A stretch of 64,000 bases of DNA from DATBRC01 sp036560485 (GCA_036560485.1 DATBRC010000030.1:62001-126000), one strand, 5' to 3'; counted from the stretch's first letter, positions 50,675 through 61,028 are shown. Made by a program: numbers and translations. The notes: generated by a model not told the origin, from the letters alone.

Positions 50675-51806
50675 ATTTACATTACTGAAAACCGATGAGA
50701 GCGGCAAAACCGCAGCGCGCCGCGGCCGCATGAAACTCAATCATGGCTACGTTGAAACGCCGATCTTCATGCCGGTCGGTACCTATGGTTCGGTCAAGGC
50801 AATGTCGCCGCTGGAATTGAACGAGATCGACGCGCAAATCATTCTCGGCAATACTTTTCACCTATGGTTACGCCCTGGCACCGACGTGCTGGAAAAATTC
50901 GGTGGTTTGCACAAGTTCATGGGTTGGGACAAACCGATCCTGACCGACTCCGGCGGGTTTCAAGTATTTTCATTGGGTGCGATGCGCAAGATTTCCGAAG
51001 AGGGTGTCAAGTTTTCATCGCCGATCAATGGCGACAAACTATTCCTGTCGCCGGAAATTTCGATGCAAATCCAGGGCAGCTTGAACTCCGACATCGTGAT
51101 GCAATTCGACGAATGCACGCCGTATGAAATCGACGGCCGTCCCGCGACGCAGAAAGAAGCCGAGCAATCGATGCGTATGTCGCTGCGCTGGGGCCAGCGC
51201 TCGATCGATGAATTCAACAAGGGCGAAAATCCGAATGCGCTGTTCGGCATCGTGCAAGGCGGCATGTTCGAACACTTGCGCGATGAATCGTTGGCCGGCT
51301 TGGAAGAAATCGGTTTCCACGGCATCGCGATCGGCGGTCTGTCTGTCGGTGAACCGAAAGAAGACATGCTGCGCATCCTGTCCCATGTCGGCCCCAAACT
51401 GCCGGCCAACAAGCCGCATTACCTGATGGGCGTCGGTACGCCGGAGGATTTGGTAGCGGGCGTCAGCAACGGCATCGACATGTTTGATTGCGTGATGCCG
51501 ACGCGCAATGCCCGCAATGGCTGGATATTTACCCGTTTTGGCGATATCAAGATCAAGAATGCGCGTTACAAAGACGACCAAAAGCCGCTGGATGAAACCT
51601 GCAGCTGTTATGCATGCAAAAACTTTTCGCGCGCTTATTTGTTCCATTTGCATCGAGCCGGCGAGATTCTCGGCGCCCGGCTCAATACCATTCACAATCT
51701 TCACTATTATCTGCAACTGATGCGCGATATGCGTGATGCGTTGGATAACGGGCAATTTACGGCGTTTGTCCTGCGGTTTCAAGCAGAGCGGGCACGAGGT
51801 GTTTGA
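50667..51806 (+). CDS. tgt: Queuine tRNA-ribosyltransferase (tRNA-guanine transglycosylase)
   Basis: 379 residues. Catalytic Asp in ILTDSGGFQVFSLG (about 90-103), substrate-binding GGLSVGEPKEDM, nucleophile region VSNGIDMFDCVMPTRNARNG (about 260-279). The zinc site is CSCYAC with a downstream His (about 312-345). Exchanges guanine 34 of tRNA for preQ1. Begins inside queA; yajC follows about 90 bp later. Confidence 0.97.
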   Translation: MLKFTLLKTDESGKTAARRGRMKLNHGYVETPIFMPVGTYGSVKAMSPLELNEIDAQIILGNTFHLWLRPGTDVLEKFGGLHKFMGWDKPILTDSGGFQVFSLGAMRKISEEGVKFSSPINGDKLFLSPEISMQIQGSLNSDIVMQFDECTPYEIDGRPATQKEAEQSMRMSLRWGQRSIDEFNKGENPNALFGIVQGGMFEHLRDESLAGLEEIGFHGIAIGGLSVGEPKEDMLRILSHVGPKLPANKPHYLMGVGTPEDLVAGVSNGIDMFDCVMPTRNARNGWIFTRFGDIKIKNARYKDDQKPLDETCSCYACKNFSRAYLFHLHRAGEILGARLNTIHNLHYYLQLMRDMRDALDNGQFTAFVLRFQAERARGV

Positions 51807-51895
51807 GCTTTGCCTAAGGATTACTGCAATGCAGGTAGGAAACACCGTAACCGGTGCTAAAATGCCGGGTTAATTAATTATTCATGGAGCGCTCG

Positions 51896-52225
51896 ATGTT
51901 TATTTCCAACGCATATGCACAAGCTGCAGCACCGGCGGATGGCTTGGCTGGCAATCTGACCAGTTTCCTGCCGATTATCTTGATGTTCGTCGTACTGTAC
52001 TTCCTGATGATCCGTCCGCAAATGAAGCGTCAAAAAGAGCAGCAGACGATGATGGCTGCATTGGCCAAAGGCGATGAAGTCATTACCGTCGGCGGCGTGC
52101 TCGGCAAGGTCACCAAAGTGACGGAAGTGTATGTCACGCTGGAAGTCGCAGCGGGCACCGAAATAGTCGTGCAAAAATCGGCGGTCACGATGTTGCTGCC
52201 AAAAGGCACGATCAAGGACTTGTAA
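51896..52225 (+). CDS. yajC: Sec translocon accessory protein YajC
   Basis: 109 residues from the ATG at 51896 (MFISNAYAQAAAPADG), with GGAGC six bases upstream; ATG at 51884 is an alternative. One membrane helix (about 22-42, LPIILMFVVLYFLMIRPQ) and the conserved KGDEVITVGGVLGKV. Partner of SecDF in protein export. Between tgt and secD as usual. Confidence 0.95.
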   Translation: MFISNAYAQAAAPADGLAGNLTSFLPIILMFVVLYFLMIRPQMKRQKEQQTMMAALAKGDEVITVGGVLGKVTKVTEVYVTLEVAAGTEIVVQKSAVTMLLPKGTIKDL

Positions 52226-52298
52226 GAGCAATTGCATTTTTCCGGCGCGAGCATTTTCGAACCATCAACATACGCCTCACAATCAACGTTGAATTCAT

Positions 52299-54158
52299 AT
52301 GAATCGTTACTCTCTTTGGCAATACATCCTGATCATCATCGCTTTGCTGTTCGGTGTGCTGTATACGATACCGAACTTCTTCGGTGAGTCGCCCGCGCTG
52401 CAAATCAGCAGCGGTAAAGCGACTGTTAAAGTGGAGCCGTCTACTGTGGCTGCAGTCGAGAAGACGCTAAAAGATAGTGGAATCAAGCCTGATCAGGTTT
52501 ATTTTGAAACGATGGGAACACAAGGTGTTGTGCGTGTCCGGTTTCCAAATACCGATACGCAATTCAAAGCCAAGGGCGTGTTGGAAAAGGGCTTGAATGC
52601 AGATCCGACCGATCCCACCTATCTGGTTGCCTTTAACCTGCTGCCGAATACGCCGCAATGGCTGCAGAGCATTCACGCTTTTCCGATGAACCTTGGTCTT
52701 GATTTGCGCGGTGGCGTGCACTTCCTGATGCAAGTCAATACAAGGGCAATATTGGAAAAGCGTATTCAAGGTTTGCAATCCAGTGCACGCAGTATGCTGC
52801 ATGACAAGAATGTGCGTCATAGCGGCATCAGCCGTAACGGCAATGCGATCGAAATTCAATTTCGTGATCAGGAAACGCTCGACAAAGGCAAGGAAGTCCT
52901 GGCTTCGCAATTACCGGATTTATTGTTGACGCAGGCAAATGACAACGGCACGCTGAAACTGGTGGCAACACTGCGTCCGACCGCAGTGAAACAGGCACAA
53001 GAAGACGGCATTACGCAAAACATGACGGTGCTGTCGAAGCGCGTGAATGAATTGGGCGTGGCGGAGCCGCTGATTCAACGCCAAGGCGCAGATCGTATCG
53101 TGGTCGAGTTGCCAGGCGTGCAGGATCCCAATCAGGCACGTAACATCTTGGGCCGCACCGCAACACTGGAAGTGCACATGGTTGACGAGTCGGTCCCGCG
53201 CGGAACCGAGACAACTGCAACGATCCCGTTTGGTTCCGAATTGTTCACCGTCGGCAATAACGCACCGGTCGTGGTTTACAAGGAGCCGATCATTACCGGC
53301 GATTATATTTCCGGCGCCAGCGCCAGCTTCGACCAATATCAGCAGCCATCGGTCAGCATTGATTTGAACGGCGATGGCGGCCGCATCATGCGTCAGGCGA
53401 CGCGCGACAAGATCGGCAAGCTGATGTCGATTATTTTGTTTGAAAAAGGCAAGGGCGAAGTACTGACCGTTGCAACGATACGCGATGAGCTCGGTTCGCG
53501 CTTCCAGATCACCGGTATGGGTACGCCTGAAAAAGCCAGCGATTTGGCGTTATTGCTTCGTGCAGGTTCACTCGCAGCGCCAATGGAAATCATCGAGGAA
53601 CGCACGATCGGGCCGCAACTGGGCGCCGATAACATTCTCAAAGGCTTTAATTCGACGCTCTACGGTTTTGCCGCGATCGCTGTATTCATGATCATCTATT
53701 ACATGCTGTTTGGATTTTTCAGCGTGTTTTCGCTCGCGATCAACTTGCTGTTGCTGATCGCGATATTGTCATCGATCCAGGCGACATTAACCTTGCCGGG
53801 TATGGCGGCGATTGCCTTTACGCTCGGTATGGCGATCGACGCCAACGTGCTGATCAATGAGCGGATACGTGAAGAGCTGCGCGCCGGTAATACGCCGCAA
53901 GCGGCGATTGCCAATGGCTTCGATCGGGCATGGGCCACCATCCTGGATTCCAATGTGACGACTTTGATTGCCGGTGTGGCTTTATATGCATTTGGCTCCG
54001 GCCCCATCCGCGGATTCGCGGTGGTGCATATTTTGGGTATTCTGACTTCGATTTTCTCAGCGGTATTCGTATCGCGCGGTATTGTGAATTGGTGGTACGG
54101 CGGCAAGAAGAAATTGTCCGGACTGTCGATTGGACAAATTTGGAAGCCCGGAACCTGA
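52299..54158 (+). CDS. secD: Protein translocase subunit SecD
   Basis: 619 residues. N-terminal helix (about 7-24), the large periplasmic domain with DLRGGVHFLMQV (about 140) and five C-terminal helices containing MAAIAFTLGMAIDANVLINERIREE (in pieces; about 500-525). The IDANV motif is involved in proton-driven export. Pulls substrates out of SecYEG using the proton gradient. Followed by secF after about 120 bp. Confidence 0.97.
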   Translation: MNRYSLWQYILIIIALLFGVLYTIPNFFGESPALQISSGKATVKVEPSTVAAVEKTLKDSGIKPDQVYFETMGTQGVVRVRFPNTDTQFKAKGVLEKGLNADPTDPTYLVAFNLLPNTPQWLQSIHAFPMNLGLDLRGGVHFLMQVNTRAILEKRIQGLQSSARSMLHDKNVRHSGISRNGNAIEIQFRDQETLDKGKEVLASQLPDLLLTQANDNGTLKLVATLRPTAVKQAQEDGITQNMTVLSKRVNELGVAEPLIQRQGADRIVVELPGVQDPNQARNILGRTATLEVHMVDESVPRGTETTATIPFGSELFTVGNNAPVVVYKEPIITGDYISGASASFDQYQQPSVSIDLNGDGGRIMRQATRDKIGKLMSIILFEKGKGEVLTVATIRDELGSRFQITGMGTPEKASDLALLLRAGSLAAPMEIIEERTIGPQLGADNILKGFNSTLYGFAAIAVFMIIYYMLFGFFSVFSLAINLLLLIAILSSIQATLTLPGMAAIAFTLGMAIDANVLINERIREELRAGNTPQAAIANGFDRAWATILDSNVTTLIAGVALYAFGSGPIRGFAVVHILGILTSIFSAVFVSRGIVNWWYGGKKKLSGLSIGQIWKPGT

Positions 54159-54279
54159 AGCAAAGGCGCTCGTTTTTGCATGAACAAGAAGCAGTCAAAA
54201 CGTTACAGTTGGCTGTGTTTGATATGGCGTCCAATTGCAGCAAACGTTGCAATCGGCACCGTCCGAAAAGAGGATAGCA

Positions 54280-55311
54280 ATGGAATTTTTCCGCATTAAA
54301 AAAGATATTCCCTTCATGCGTCATGCATTGGTGTTCAATGCGATTTCGGCATTGACATTTATTGCTGCAGTGTTCTTCCTGTTTTACAACGGCTTGCATT
54401 TGTCGATTGAATTCACCGGCGGCATTGAAATGGAAGCCACGTATTCAAAACCGGTCAATGTGGAAGATATTCGCAAACAGGTCGAGAAGCTGGGCTATCC
54501 GGATAATCAAGTGCAAAGTTTCGGTACTGCGCAAGATGTGATGATTCGTTTGCCGGTAAAAAAAGGAGTCGATAGCAGCCAGATTTCTCAAACAGTATTT
54601 GAGGGATTGTGCAAGGCTGAAGGCGCAACCGTCAAACAGAACTTTGAGACGACCAACGCCAAAGGCGAAAAAATCGCCAAGACAGCTTGTGTAGATGCGG
54701 CTCAAAAAGAGCCATTGACACTGCAAAAAGTTGAAATTGTCGGCGCGCAGGTGGGCGAGGAATTGGCGCATGACGGCTTGATGGCGCTTTTAATGGTCGT
54801 GGTCGGCATCATGATTTACCTGGCAATTCGTTTCGAGTGGAAGTTTGCCGTATCGGCCATTATCGCCAACTTGCATGACGTTGTGATCATCCTGGGATTC
54901 TTTGCATTCTTCCAATGGGAATTTTCTCTGACCGTATTGGCTGCAGTGCTTGCCGTATTGGGCTATTCGGTGAACGAATCGGTCGTGGTGTTCGACCGGG
55001 TGCGCGAGACGTTCCGCGATCGCCGTTACGGAAAGCTGGCAACGCCGGATGTGATGAATCATGCCATCACGAGCACCATTTCGCGCACGATCATCACGCA
55101 CGGTTGCACGCAGATGATGGTGTTGTCGATGTTTTTCTTCGGCGGGCAAACGCTCCATTTCTTTTCAGTGGCGCTCACTATCGGTATCTTGTTCGGTATT
55201 TATTCATCCGTGTTTGTGGCAGCAGCCGTTGCAATGTGGCTTGGGGTCAAGCGGGAAGATTTGATCAAGCCGATCAAAGAGAAAGACACGACGGATGGTG
55301 CTGTCGTCTGA
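54280..55311 (+). CDS. secF: Protein translocase subunit SecF
   Basis: 343 residues from the ATG at 54280 (MEFFRIKKDIPFMRHALVFN), which has a strong AGAGGA six bases upstream; a longer open frame from 54235 is not needed. Helix 1 about 18-36, periplasmic domain with SIEFTGGIEMEATYSK. The C-terminal helices carry GYSVNESVVVFDRVRE, the SecF counterpart of the SecD IDANV region. Ends before a strong terminator. Confidence 0.96.
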   Translation: MEFFRIKKDIPFMRHALVFNAISALTFIAAVFFLFYNGLHLSIEFTGGIEMEATYSKPVNVEDIRKQVEKLGYPDNQVQSFGTAQDVMIRLPVKKGVDSSQISQTVFEGLCKAEGATVKQNFETTNAKGEKIAKTACVDAAQKEPLTLQKVEIVGAQVGEELAHDGLMALLMVVVGIMIYLAIRFEWKFAVSAIIANLHDVVIILGFFAFFQWEFSLTVLAAVLAVLGYSVNESVVVFDRVRETFRDRRYGKLATPDVMNHAITSTISRTIITHGCTQMMVLSMFFFGGQTLHFFSVALTIGILFGIYSSVFVAAAVAMWLGVKREDLIKPIKEKDTTDGAVV

Positions 55312-55321
55312 TAAACAAGTG

Positions 55322-55353
55322 AAAAAGCCAGTTTGCAAACTGGCTTTTTTTTT
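55322..55353 (+). terminator. Rho-independent terminator after secF
   Basis: Perfect palindrome GCCAGTTTGCAAACTGGC flanked by A5 and followed by T9, just 11 bases after the secF stop. Confidence 0.93.
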
Positions 55354-55372
55354 CGTCTTCGAGGAAATCAAA

Positions 55373-56035
55373 ATGAAAAAAATTCGCGTATGGGATTTAC
55401 CGCTCCGCTTGTTTCACTGGACGTTGGTGTTATTGGTTGTGGCAGCGATTGTGGCGCAAAAAATTGGCGGCGATGCGATGCTGTGGCATTTTCGTTTTGG
55501 CTATGCTGCGTTAACGCTGGTGTTGTTTCGAATTGTATGGGGATTGGTCGGAAGCCGGTATGCACGATTTTCCGATTTTGTGAAAAGACCGTCCGCCGCC
55601 ATCGCGTACATCAAGGAAATGCGAAGCGGTACGTCGATAAAATCTCTGGGGCATAATCCGATTGGTAGTTTTTCTGTGCTTGCATTGTTGGCGATCATCT
55701 TGATTCAAACAATCTCCGGTTTGTTTGCCAGTGACGAGCATGATCATAAGGGTCCGCTTGCAAAGTTTTTGAGTGAAACCTGGCCCGAAAGGATCGGGGA
55801 GTTCCATGCAGATGTCAGCGGGACATTGATTTACATTTTGGTTGGACTGCATGTGGTTGCCATCGCGTACTACTACTTCATCAAAAAAGAAAATCTGGTC
55901 AAACCGATGATCACAGGCGACAAGGAAGTGGATTGCGAGGCGCCTTCAGCGGAAGACTCATCGAGAATACGATTGTTTGCGTTGGTGATATTGCTGGTGT
56001 GTGCCGTAGGTGTTTACTTTGTCGTGATGTTGTAA
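55373..56035 (+). CDS. Cytochrome b561-type (Ni/Fe-hydrogenase b-like) membrane protein
   Basis: 220 residues from the ATG at 55373 (MKKIRVWDLPLRLFHWTLVL), with GAGGA seven bases upstream; the upstream frame reads through the terminator. About five membrane helices. Histidines of a di-haem b protein include His16 in RLFHW, a His in MLWHFRFGY, and others in GEFHADVSG and VGLHVVAIAYYY. Likely a quinol- or cytochrome-coupled electron carrier. The partner protein is not present nearby. Confidence 0.85.
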   Translation: MKKIRVWDLPLRLFHWTLVLLVVAAIVAQKIGGDAMLWHFRFGYAALTLVLFRIVWGLVGSRYARFSDFVKRPSAAIAYIKEMRSGTSIKSLGHNPIGSFSVLALLAIILIQTISGLFASDEHDHKGPLAKFLSETWPERIGEFHADVSGTLIYILVGLHVVAIAYYYFIKKENLVKPMITGDKEVDCEAPSAEDSSRIRLFALVILLVCAVGVYFVVML

Positions 56036-56050
56036 ATCATTTTGCACCAA

Positions 56051-56090
56051 GAAAAAACCGCCCTGATGCAATGAGGCGGTTTTTTCTTTT
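56051..56090. terminator. Bidirectional Rho-independent terminator
   Basis: AAAAAACCGCC ... GGCGGTTTTTT with a 12-base loop, between the convergent cytochrome b and permease genes. Confidence 0.92.
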
Positions 56091-56113
56091 GTATAAAGAT
56101 TGACTGATGTCGA

Positions 56114-58114
56114 TCAAAGTTTCATCGGGAGAATCATCATCTGTATTCCAGAGAAATGCAGATGCCGTTGGATCGACAATGCCGCCTGGTTGTGCAGCAA
56201 GCGCGTGAAGAAATTATCCTTCTTGAAAATCAATTTGCTGGTGAAGAAAATCGAATTCGGAAAATCTTCATTGACTTGAATGCATAATTTATAAATTTCT
56301 TCCACCGCATCCGTACCAAATGCCACATAGGATTTGGCTGCAAGACCGTGACTCTTGCAAAAATCGACAAAGAATTTTAACGAAGCGTCGGTTTTCTTGC
56401 GCATCTCCTCGACGGTTCCTTCCGTGCCGTATGCTTGCGAATCGACAGTGCGTGCAGCAATAAAAATAAAATTCTTGAAATAATTCGGAAACATGCGTTG
56501 GACCCATAGCAATGCATGCAGGCCGCCGCCGCGTGACGAGCCCACGACGAACACAGCTGTCTGCGCATCAGGGTCTAACTGCGGCTCTACAGTGTTGGGC
56601 CCGACATTAGGACCGAAAGATTGATTGGCAAATACCTGATCGATTTCATGAATCTTGATTTCGGTATCGCGGTAGTGTTGACGGATGGCCAGGCACAGAA
56701 TGATGACGATTGCCGTAATCAGAATCGTGATCCAGCCGCCTTCGAAAAATTTTTCGCTGACTGTCACCATCAAGATGCCGAACGTGACCACCAGGCCGAG
56801 CGCTGACAGAATCAAGCGGCGTTTCCATTTTTTCTGGTCGCGATGGCGGAACCAGTAAATGCATAAGCCCAGCAGCGACAAACTGAATGTCAAGAAGACG
56901 TTGATCGAATACAGCACAACCAGCCAACCGACTTCGCCTTTACTGATCCAGAGAATGGCAAGTGCTGCGATGCCCATGACCAGCATGCCGTTTTGCGTTA
57001 CCAGACGTTGCGATAAATAACGGAACTGATGCGGCACCCAGGAGTCGGCAGCCATGTTGGCAAGCACTGTCGGACCTCCGAGAAAGCCGGTATTGGCCGC
57101 AACCAGCAGCAAGCCGGCTTCCAGCGCGAGTGTTACCGATAAGCCGATGGTAAGGTTGGTGCCGGACAATCCGAGATTGCCGAGAATGCTGTTGAAGACC
57201 ACTGCATTAAGCGTGCGGCCTTCAACCGGCACAGCGTGCCACAACAGATACAACAGGATAATGCCGCCGGCCGTAAAGGATAATGAGATCGCCATGTACA
57301 GCATCGTCAGTTTGCCGGTGCGTACGCGCGGTTCCGCCAGCGCTTGCACATTATTGGAGACCGCTTCAATTCCGGTATACGTACCGCCACCGAGCGAATA
57401 GGCTTTGAGGAACAACGCAGCGGTAAACATCCAGCTGGTTTCTGCTGCCAGTTTTTTTGTTTCTGCAATCGTGTCGGGAACCAGTGCAGGTAATGCGGCA
57501 GCATGCACAAAAACGCCATACATGATCAACAGTACGTGCGTGATAACGAAACCAAGAAAGATCGGCAGCAAAATCTTGATCGATTCTTTTGCGCCGCGTA
57601 AATTGATCATTAGTAAAAACACCGTGAGTGCCAGCTCCAGCATCAACTTCCATCCCTGAGCACCGACCGGCAATAATGAAAACAATGCATCGACACCTGA
57701 TGCAACAGAGATCGCAATCGTTAATACATAATCGACAATCAGCGCCGCACCGGATGCGAGACCTGCATAGGGGCCGATCAGTTTGGTGGAGATACGATAG
57801 CCGCCACCGCCGGTTGGAAATAATTCAATGACCTGGTTATAGGCAAGCGAAATGATGAACACGGTGACTGCCGTTGCAATCGCCATGTAAAGGCCAAGAT
57901 GGGTATGCACACCGAGCGCCTTGAAGGCTTCTTCCGGACCGTATGCGGAGGATGAAAGACCATCTGCGCCTAAGCCGACCCATGCCAGAAAAGCGATTAA
58001 TGCAAGGGAATGTCGCGTTTCGGTTTTAAGCGGATCGAGCGGTTTGCCCAAAACGATATTACGAAATTTATGGCTTGATTGTGAAGTATGTTCTTGACTG
58101 GATTGTATTTGCAT
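56114..58114 (-). CDS. APC-superfamily permease, KimA-like
   Basis: 666 residues with about 12 membrane helices (about 35-485) and a C-terminal soluble domain of about 170 residues. The first helix region GLGADGLSSSAYGPEEAFKA and the FPTGGGGYRISTKLIGPYAG stretch resemble the KimA/YdaO group of high-affinity potassium-proton symporters. Other APC permeases are possible. The C-terminal domain (from about 495) has a nucleotide-binding-like VFVVGSSRGGGLHALLWVQR segment. No amino-acid catabolism genes are adjacent. No clear ribosome-binding site was seen. Confidence 0.82.
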   Translation of the reverse strand: MQIQSSQEHTSQSSHKFRNIVLGKPLDPLKTETRHSLALIAFLAWVGLGADGLSSSAYGPEEAFKALGVHTHLGLYMAIATAVTVFIISLAYNQVIELFPTGGGGYRISTKLIGPYAGLASGAALIVDYVLTIAISVASGVDALFSLLPVGAQGWKLMLELALTVFLLMINLRGAKESIKILLPIFLGFVITHVLLIMYGVFVHAAALPALVPDTIAETKKLAAETSWMFTAALFLKAYSLGGGTYTGIEAVSNNVQALAEPRVRTGKLTMLYMAISLSFTAGGIILLYLLWHAVPVEGRTLNAVVFNSILGNLGLSGTNLTIGLSVTLALEAGLLLVAANTGFLGGPTVLANMAADSWVPHQFRYLSQRLVTQNGMLVMGIAALAILWISKGEVGWLVVLYSINVFLTFSLSLLGLCIYWFRHRDQKKWKRRLILSALGLVVTFGILMVTVSEKFFEGGWITILITAIVIILCLAIRQHYRDTEIKIHEIDQVFANQSFGPNVGPNTVEPQLDPDAQTAVFVVGSSRGGGLHALLWVQRMFPNYFKNFIFIAARTVDSQAYGTEGTVEEMRKKTDASLKFFVDFCKSHGLAAKSYVAFGTDAVEEIYKLCIQVNEDFPNSIFFTSKLIFKKDNFFTRLLHNQAALSIQRHLHFSGIQMMILPMKL

Positions 58115-58344
58115 AATTTAAAACCGAAGATGCTGCGTCGCAGCAATCGGATCACTTTAGGACGATTCATTACATTGTGCAAGTGATATGGAGGAAATAC
58201 TGTGTTGCCGCAACTATTGCCATCATAATGTCAGGCCCATGTAAGAATTGAGGGTGAACGAAATCAATATTTCGGCATACTCTGCTACATTTTCGCTTTG
58301 AGTGAAAATATTTCCGGCGTCATGTCATTAAAGGTGATTCAAGA

Positions 58345-59007
58345 ATGCGTTTATTGCTCGTAGAAGACGACTCGATGATTGGGGAAAGCGTGCGCAAGGC
58401 ATTGCGGCAGGATGGCTTCACAGTCGATTGGGTACAGGATGGTCATGCAGCTGAAATCGCTGTCGGTAGTGAGGCATACGATCTTTTATTGCTTGATCTT
58501 GGATTGCCGAAGAAATCCGGGCTGGATGTGCTGAAATCGTTGCGTCAAAGCGGCAATCGCATTCCGATACTGATACTCACCGCGCATGATGCTGTCGCCG
58601 ACAGAGTCAAGGGACTGGATGCGGGAGCGGATGATTACCTGGTCAAGCCGTTTGATTTTGAGGAACTGGAAGCGCGTATTCGCGCGTTATGCCGACGTCA
58701 ATCGGGGCGGGTGGATTCCATTATCAAATTGGGTGATCTGACATTGAACTCTGCCAGTCATGAGGTGCAACTCAGGGGTGAGCCGGTGATTTTGTCGGGA
58801 CGTGAGTTCGCATTGCTCGCCGCATTTCTCGATCGCCCCGGTGCGGTGTTGTCGCTATCGCAGTTGGAAGAAAAAATTTATGGGTGGGGCGATGAAGTCG
58901 GCAGCAACGCAGTGGAAGTCTATATCCATGCATTACGAAAAAAATTGGGCGCCGATTTCATCAAAAATGTGCGGGGTGTAGGCTACATGGTATCCAGGCA
59001 AGCATGA
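58345..59007 (+). CDS. OmpR/PhoB-family response regulator, QseB-like
   Basis: 220 residues. Receiver domain with Asp51 (LLLLDLGLPKKSG) and Lys in DYLVKPFDF. The C-terminal winged helix domain contains LEEKIYGWGDEVGSNAVEVY, characteristic of QseB/PmrA/TctD regulators. Overlaps the kinase gene by four bases (ATGA). The targets are unknown; the Pal-like lipoprotein gene downstream is a candidate by position only. Confidence 0.93.
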   Translation: MRLLLVEDDSMIGESVRKALRQDGFTVDWVQDGHAAEIAVGSEAYDLLLLDLGLPKKSGLDVLKSLRQSGNRIPILILTAHDAVADRVKGLDAGADDYLVKPFDFEELEARIRALCRRQSGRVDSIIKLGDLTLNSASHEVQLRGEPVILSGREFALLAAFLDRPGAVLSLSQLEEKIYGWGDEVGSNAVEVYIHALRKKLGADFIKNVRGVGYMVSRQA

Positions 59008-60308
59008 ATTCAATTCGCAATACCTTGTTGCTTTGGCTTTCGATCGGTGTATCAATTGTTATCATATTGGCTGCCGTATTGGTTTATTTCCAGGCACGCA
59101 AAGAAGCCAATGCGCTGGCCGACTATCAAATGAAACAGTTGGTCGCATCGCTGCCGGCACAGGCGCCGTTTCCCGTACCGACGACGCGCGATAATGAATC
59201 CAATATGCCTGACGACATGGTGGTGCGCATGTGGGATAACACCGGATTTCGCATTTACCAATCGCATGAATTGATTAATCTTCCGCAGACGACTGAGCTC
59301 GGATTTTCTGATGTGAATACCGATGGTGTCGATTGGCGTGTCTATAACGCTAAGCTGGGTGACACGATTGTCCAAGTGGCGCAGCTGTCAAGTGCGCGGC
59401 ATCAGATTGCAGCGCGAGTCGCGATGCGGACGGTTGTGCCGCTGATTCTGCTTTTGCCTTTTTTTGCTGTATTGATCTGGATCACGGTCGGTCGCGGATT
59501 GGCTGCCGTCAAACGTGCGGCAGCACATGTGCAATCGCGTGATGTGAGTTCGCTGGCTTCCATTCCTGATGACGATTTGCCGCGCGAGATTCAACCACTG
59601 ACGCATGCACTGAATGATCTTTTGTCTCGACTTCGTTTGGCTATCGATGCGCAAAGCGCTTTTATTGCAGATGCGGCACATGAGCTGAAAACACCGTTGA
59701 CTGCGCTTAAATTGCAGATACAACTCGCGGAACGCGCGCGCACGGAAGAAGATCGTCAATCGGCTTTTGCCGATCTTGCAAAGGGACTGGAGCGTGCCAC
59801 GCATTTAGTGCATCAATTGTTGACGCTGGCCAGATATGAACCGAATGCTCGAAACCAGAAATATGCGCGCGTCGATCTGGTGGCGCTTGCTCAAAGTGTC
59901 GTGGCAGATTTCGTTCCCATTGCCGATTCGAAAAAAATTGATTTGGGTATGACGGTGAAAACACCGGTGCATACGCATGGCAGTGTCGATGCACTTCGGA
60001 CCATGCTGAGTAATTTGATTGATAACGCGATTCGCTATACGCCTGAGGGCGGCCGGATTGATGTATTGATTCAAGATAACGATGGTCGTGCAGCGATTGC
60101 TGTAAAAGATAGCGGACCTGGTATTCCGGAAAAGGAATTGCCGCGAGTCATTGACCGCTTCTACCGTGTTCCAGGTTCACCATCGAATGGCAGCGGTCTT
60201 GGTCTTGCCATCGTTAAACAAATTGTGGCGGCGCACAATGCTGATATCACACTCACCAACATTGCCAATGGCTTGCACGCCAGCGTAACTTTCAATGAAT
60301 CCAATTGA
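59004..60308 (+). CDS. Sensor histidine kinase, QseC-like
   Basis: 434 residues. Membrane helices about 8-28 and 143-165 enclose a periplasmic sensor domain. After a short HAMP-like linker, HisKA has His226 in DAAHELKTPLTALKL; the ATPase has NLIDNAIRYTPEGG, DSGPGIP and GSGLGLAIVKQI. Translationally coupled to the response regulator, with which it forms a two-component system. The signal is unknown. Confidence 0.94.
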   Translation: MNSIRNTLLLWLSIGVSIVIILAAVLVYFQARKEANALADYQMKQLVASLPAQAPFPVPTTRDNESNMPDDMVVRMWDNTGFRIYQSHELINLPQTTELGFSDVNTDGVDWRVYNAKLGDTIVQVAQLSSARHQIAARVAMRTVVPLILLLPFFAVLIWITVGRGLAAVKRAAAHVQSRDVSSLASIPDDDLPREIQPLTHALNDLLSRLRLAIDAQSAFIADAAHELKTPLTALKLQIQLAERARTEEDRQSAFADLAKGLERATHLVHQLLTLARYEPNARNQKYARVDLVALAQSVVADFVPIADSKKIDLGMTVKTPVHTHGSVDALRTMLSNLIDNAIRYTPEGGRIDVLIQDNDGRAAIAVKDSGPGIPEKELPRVIDRFYRVPGSPSNGSGLGLAIVKQIVAAHNADITLTNIANGLHASVTFNESN

Positions 60309-60491
60309 TATAGTCTGCCTAATTTAAGTCTGGCTTAAATATAGCCACTTATGATCAGTCCCAAAGCTTGCGTGAAGTATTTGAAAATAATGCGACGAAG
60401 CTTCGCGATGAATAAAAAGCTGAGGGACAAGTCAACATCATTCCGAATGTTGACCTGCATCGTAATCAATTACTTATTATTGGACTGACCC

Positions 60492-61028
60492 ATGAAAAAA
60501 ATCATCCTTTGCGCGGCAATCGTATCGCTCTTGGCTGCGTGCAGCAGTGCTCCTGTTAAACCGGAAGACCAAACCGCATCTGCGCAAACATCTTCCGCCG
60601 CAAAATCCGGCGCAACAAGTTCCAACGCGACGACAGCATCTGTTGGCTCTGCTGCGACACAAGGCAACCCGCTGAAGGATCCGAATAACATTCTTTCCAA
60701 ACGCAGCGTGTACTTCGCATTTGATCAATATGTGATCGACGACAAATATCGTCCATTGATTCTGGCGCATGCTGCTTACCTGAAAAGTCATCCGGAAGCC
60801 AAAGTAACCTTGGAAGGCAATGCTGATGAACGTGGCGGATCAGAATACAATCTTGCGCTCGGACAAAAGCGTGCCGATGCGGTGCGCAAGATGATGGAAC
60901 TGAGCGGGGCATCTGCAAAACAGATGGAAGCCGTTAGTTTCGGTAAGGAAAAACCCAAAGCAGCCGAACACAATGAAGCAGCTTGGGCAGAAAATCGCCG
61001 GACAGATGTTCACTACAAAGGCGAATAA
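60492..61028 (+). CDS. OmpA-family lipoprotein, Pal-like
   Basis: 178 residues. Lipoprotein signal MKKIILCAAIVSLLAACSS with lipobox LAAC (Cys17), a Thr/Ser/Ala linker, and an OmpA domain (about 70-175). The peptidoglycan-binding motif is GNADERGGSEYNLALGQKRA. It resembles peptidoglycan-associated lipoprotein Pal, which links the outer membrane to the wall. No tolQRAB genes surround it, so it may be a second or stand-alone copy; the call is therefore Pal-like. Confidence 0.9.
   Translation: MKKIILCAAIVSLLAACSSAPVKPEDQTASAQTSSAAKSGATSSNATTASVGSAATQGNPLKDPNNILSKRSVYFAFDQYVIDDKYRPLILAHAAYLKSHPEAKVTLEGNADERGGSEYNLALGQKRADAVRKMMELSGASAKQMEAVSFGKEKPKAAEHNEAAWAENRRTDVHYKGE

Noticed and set aside
60492..61028. 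Assignment as the genuine Tol-Pal operon Pal
   Set aside because: No tolQRAB or cpoB genes flank it; called Pal-like instead.
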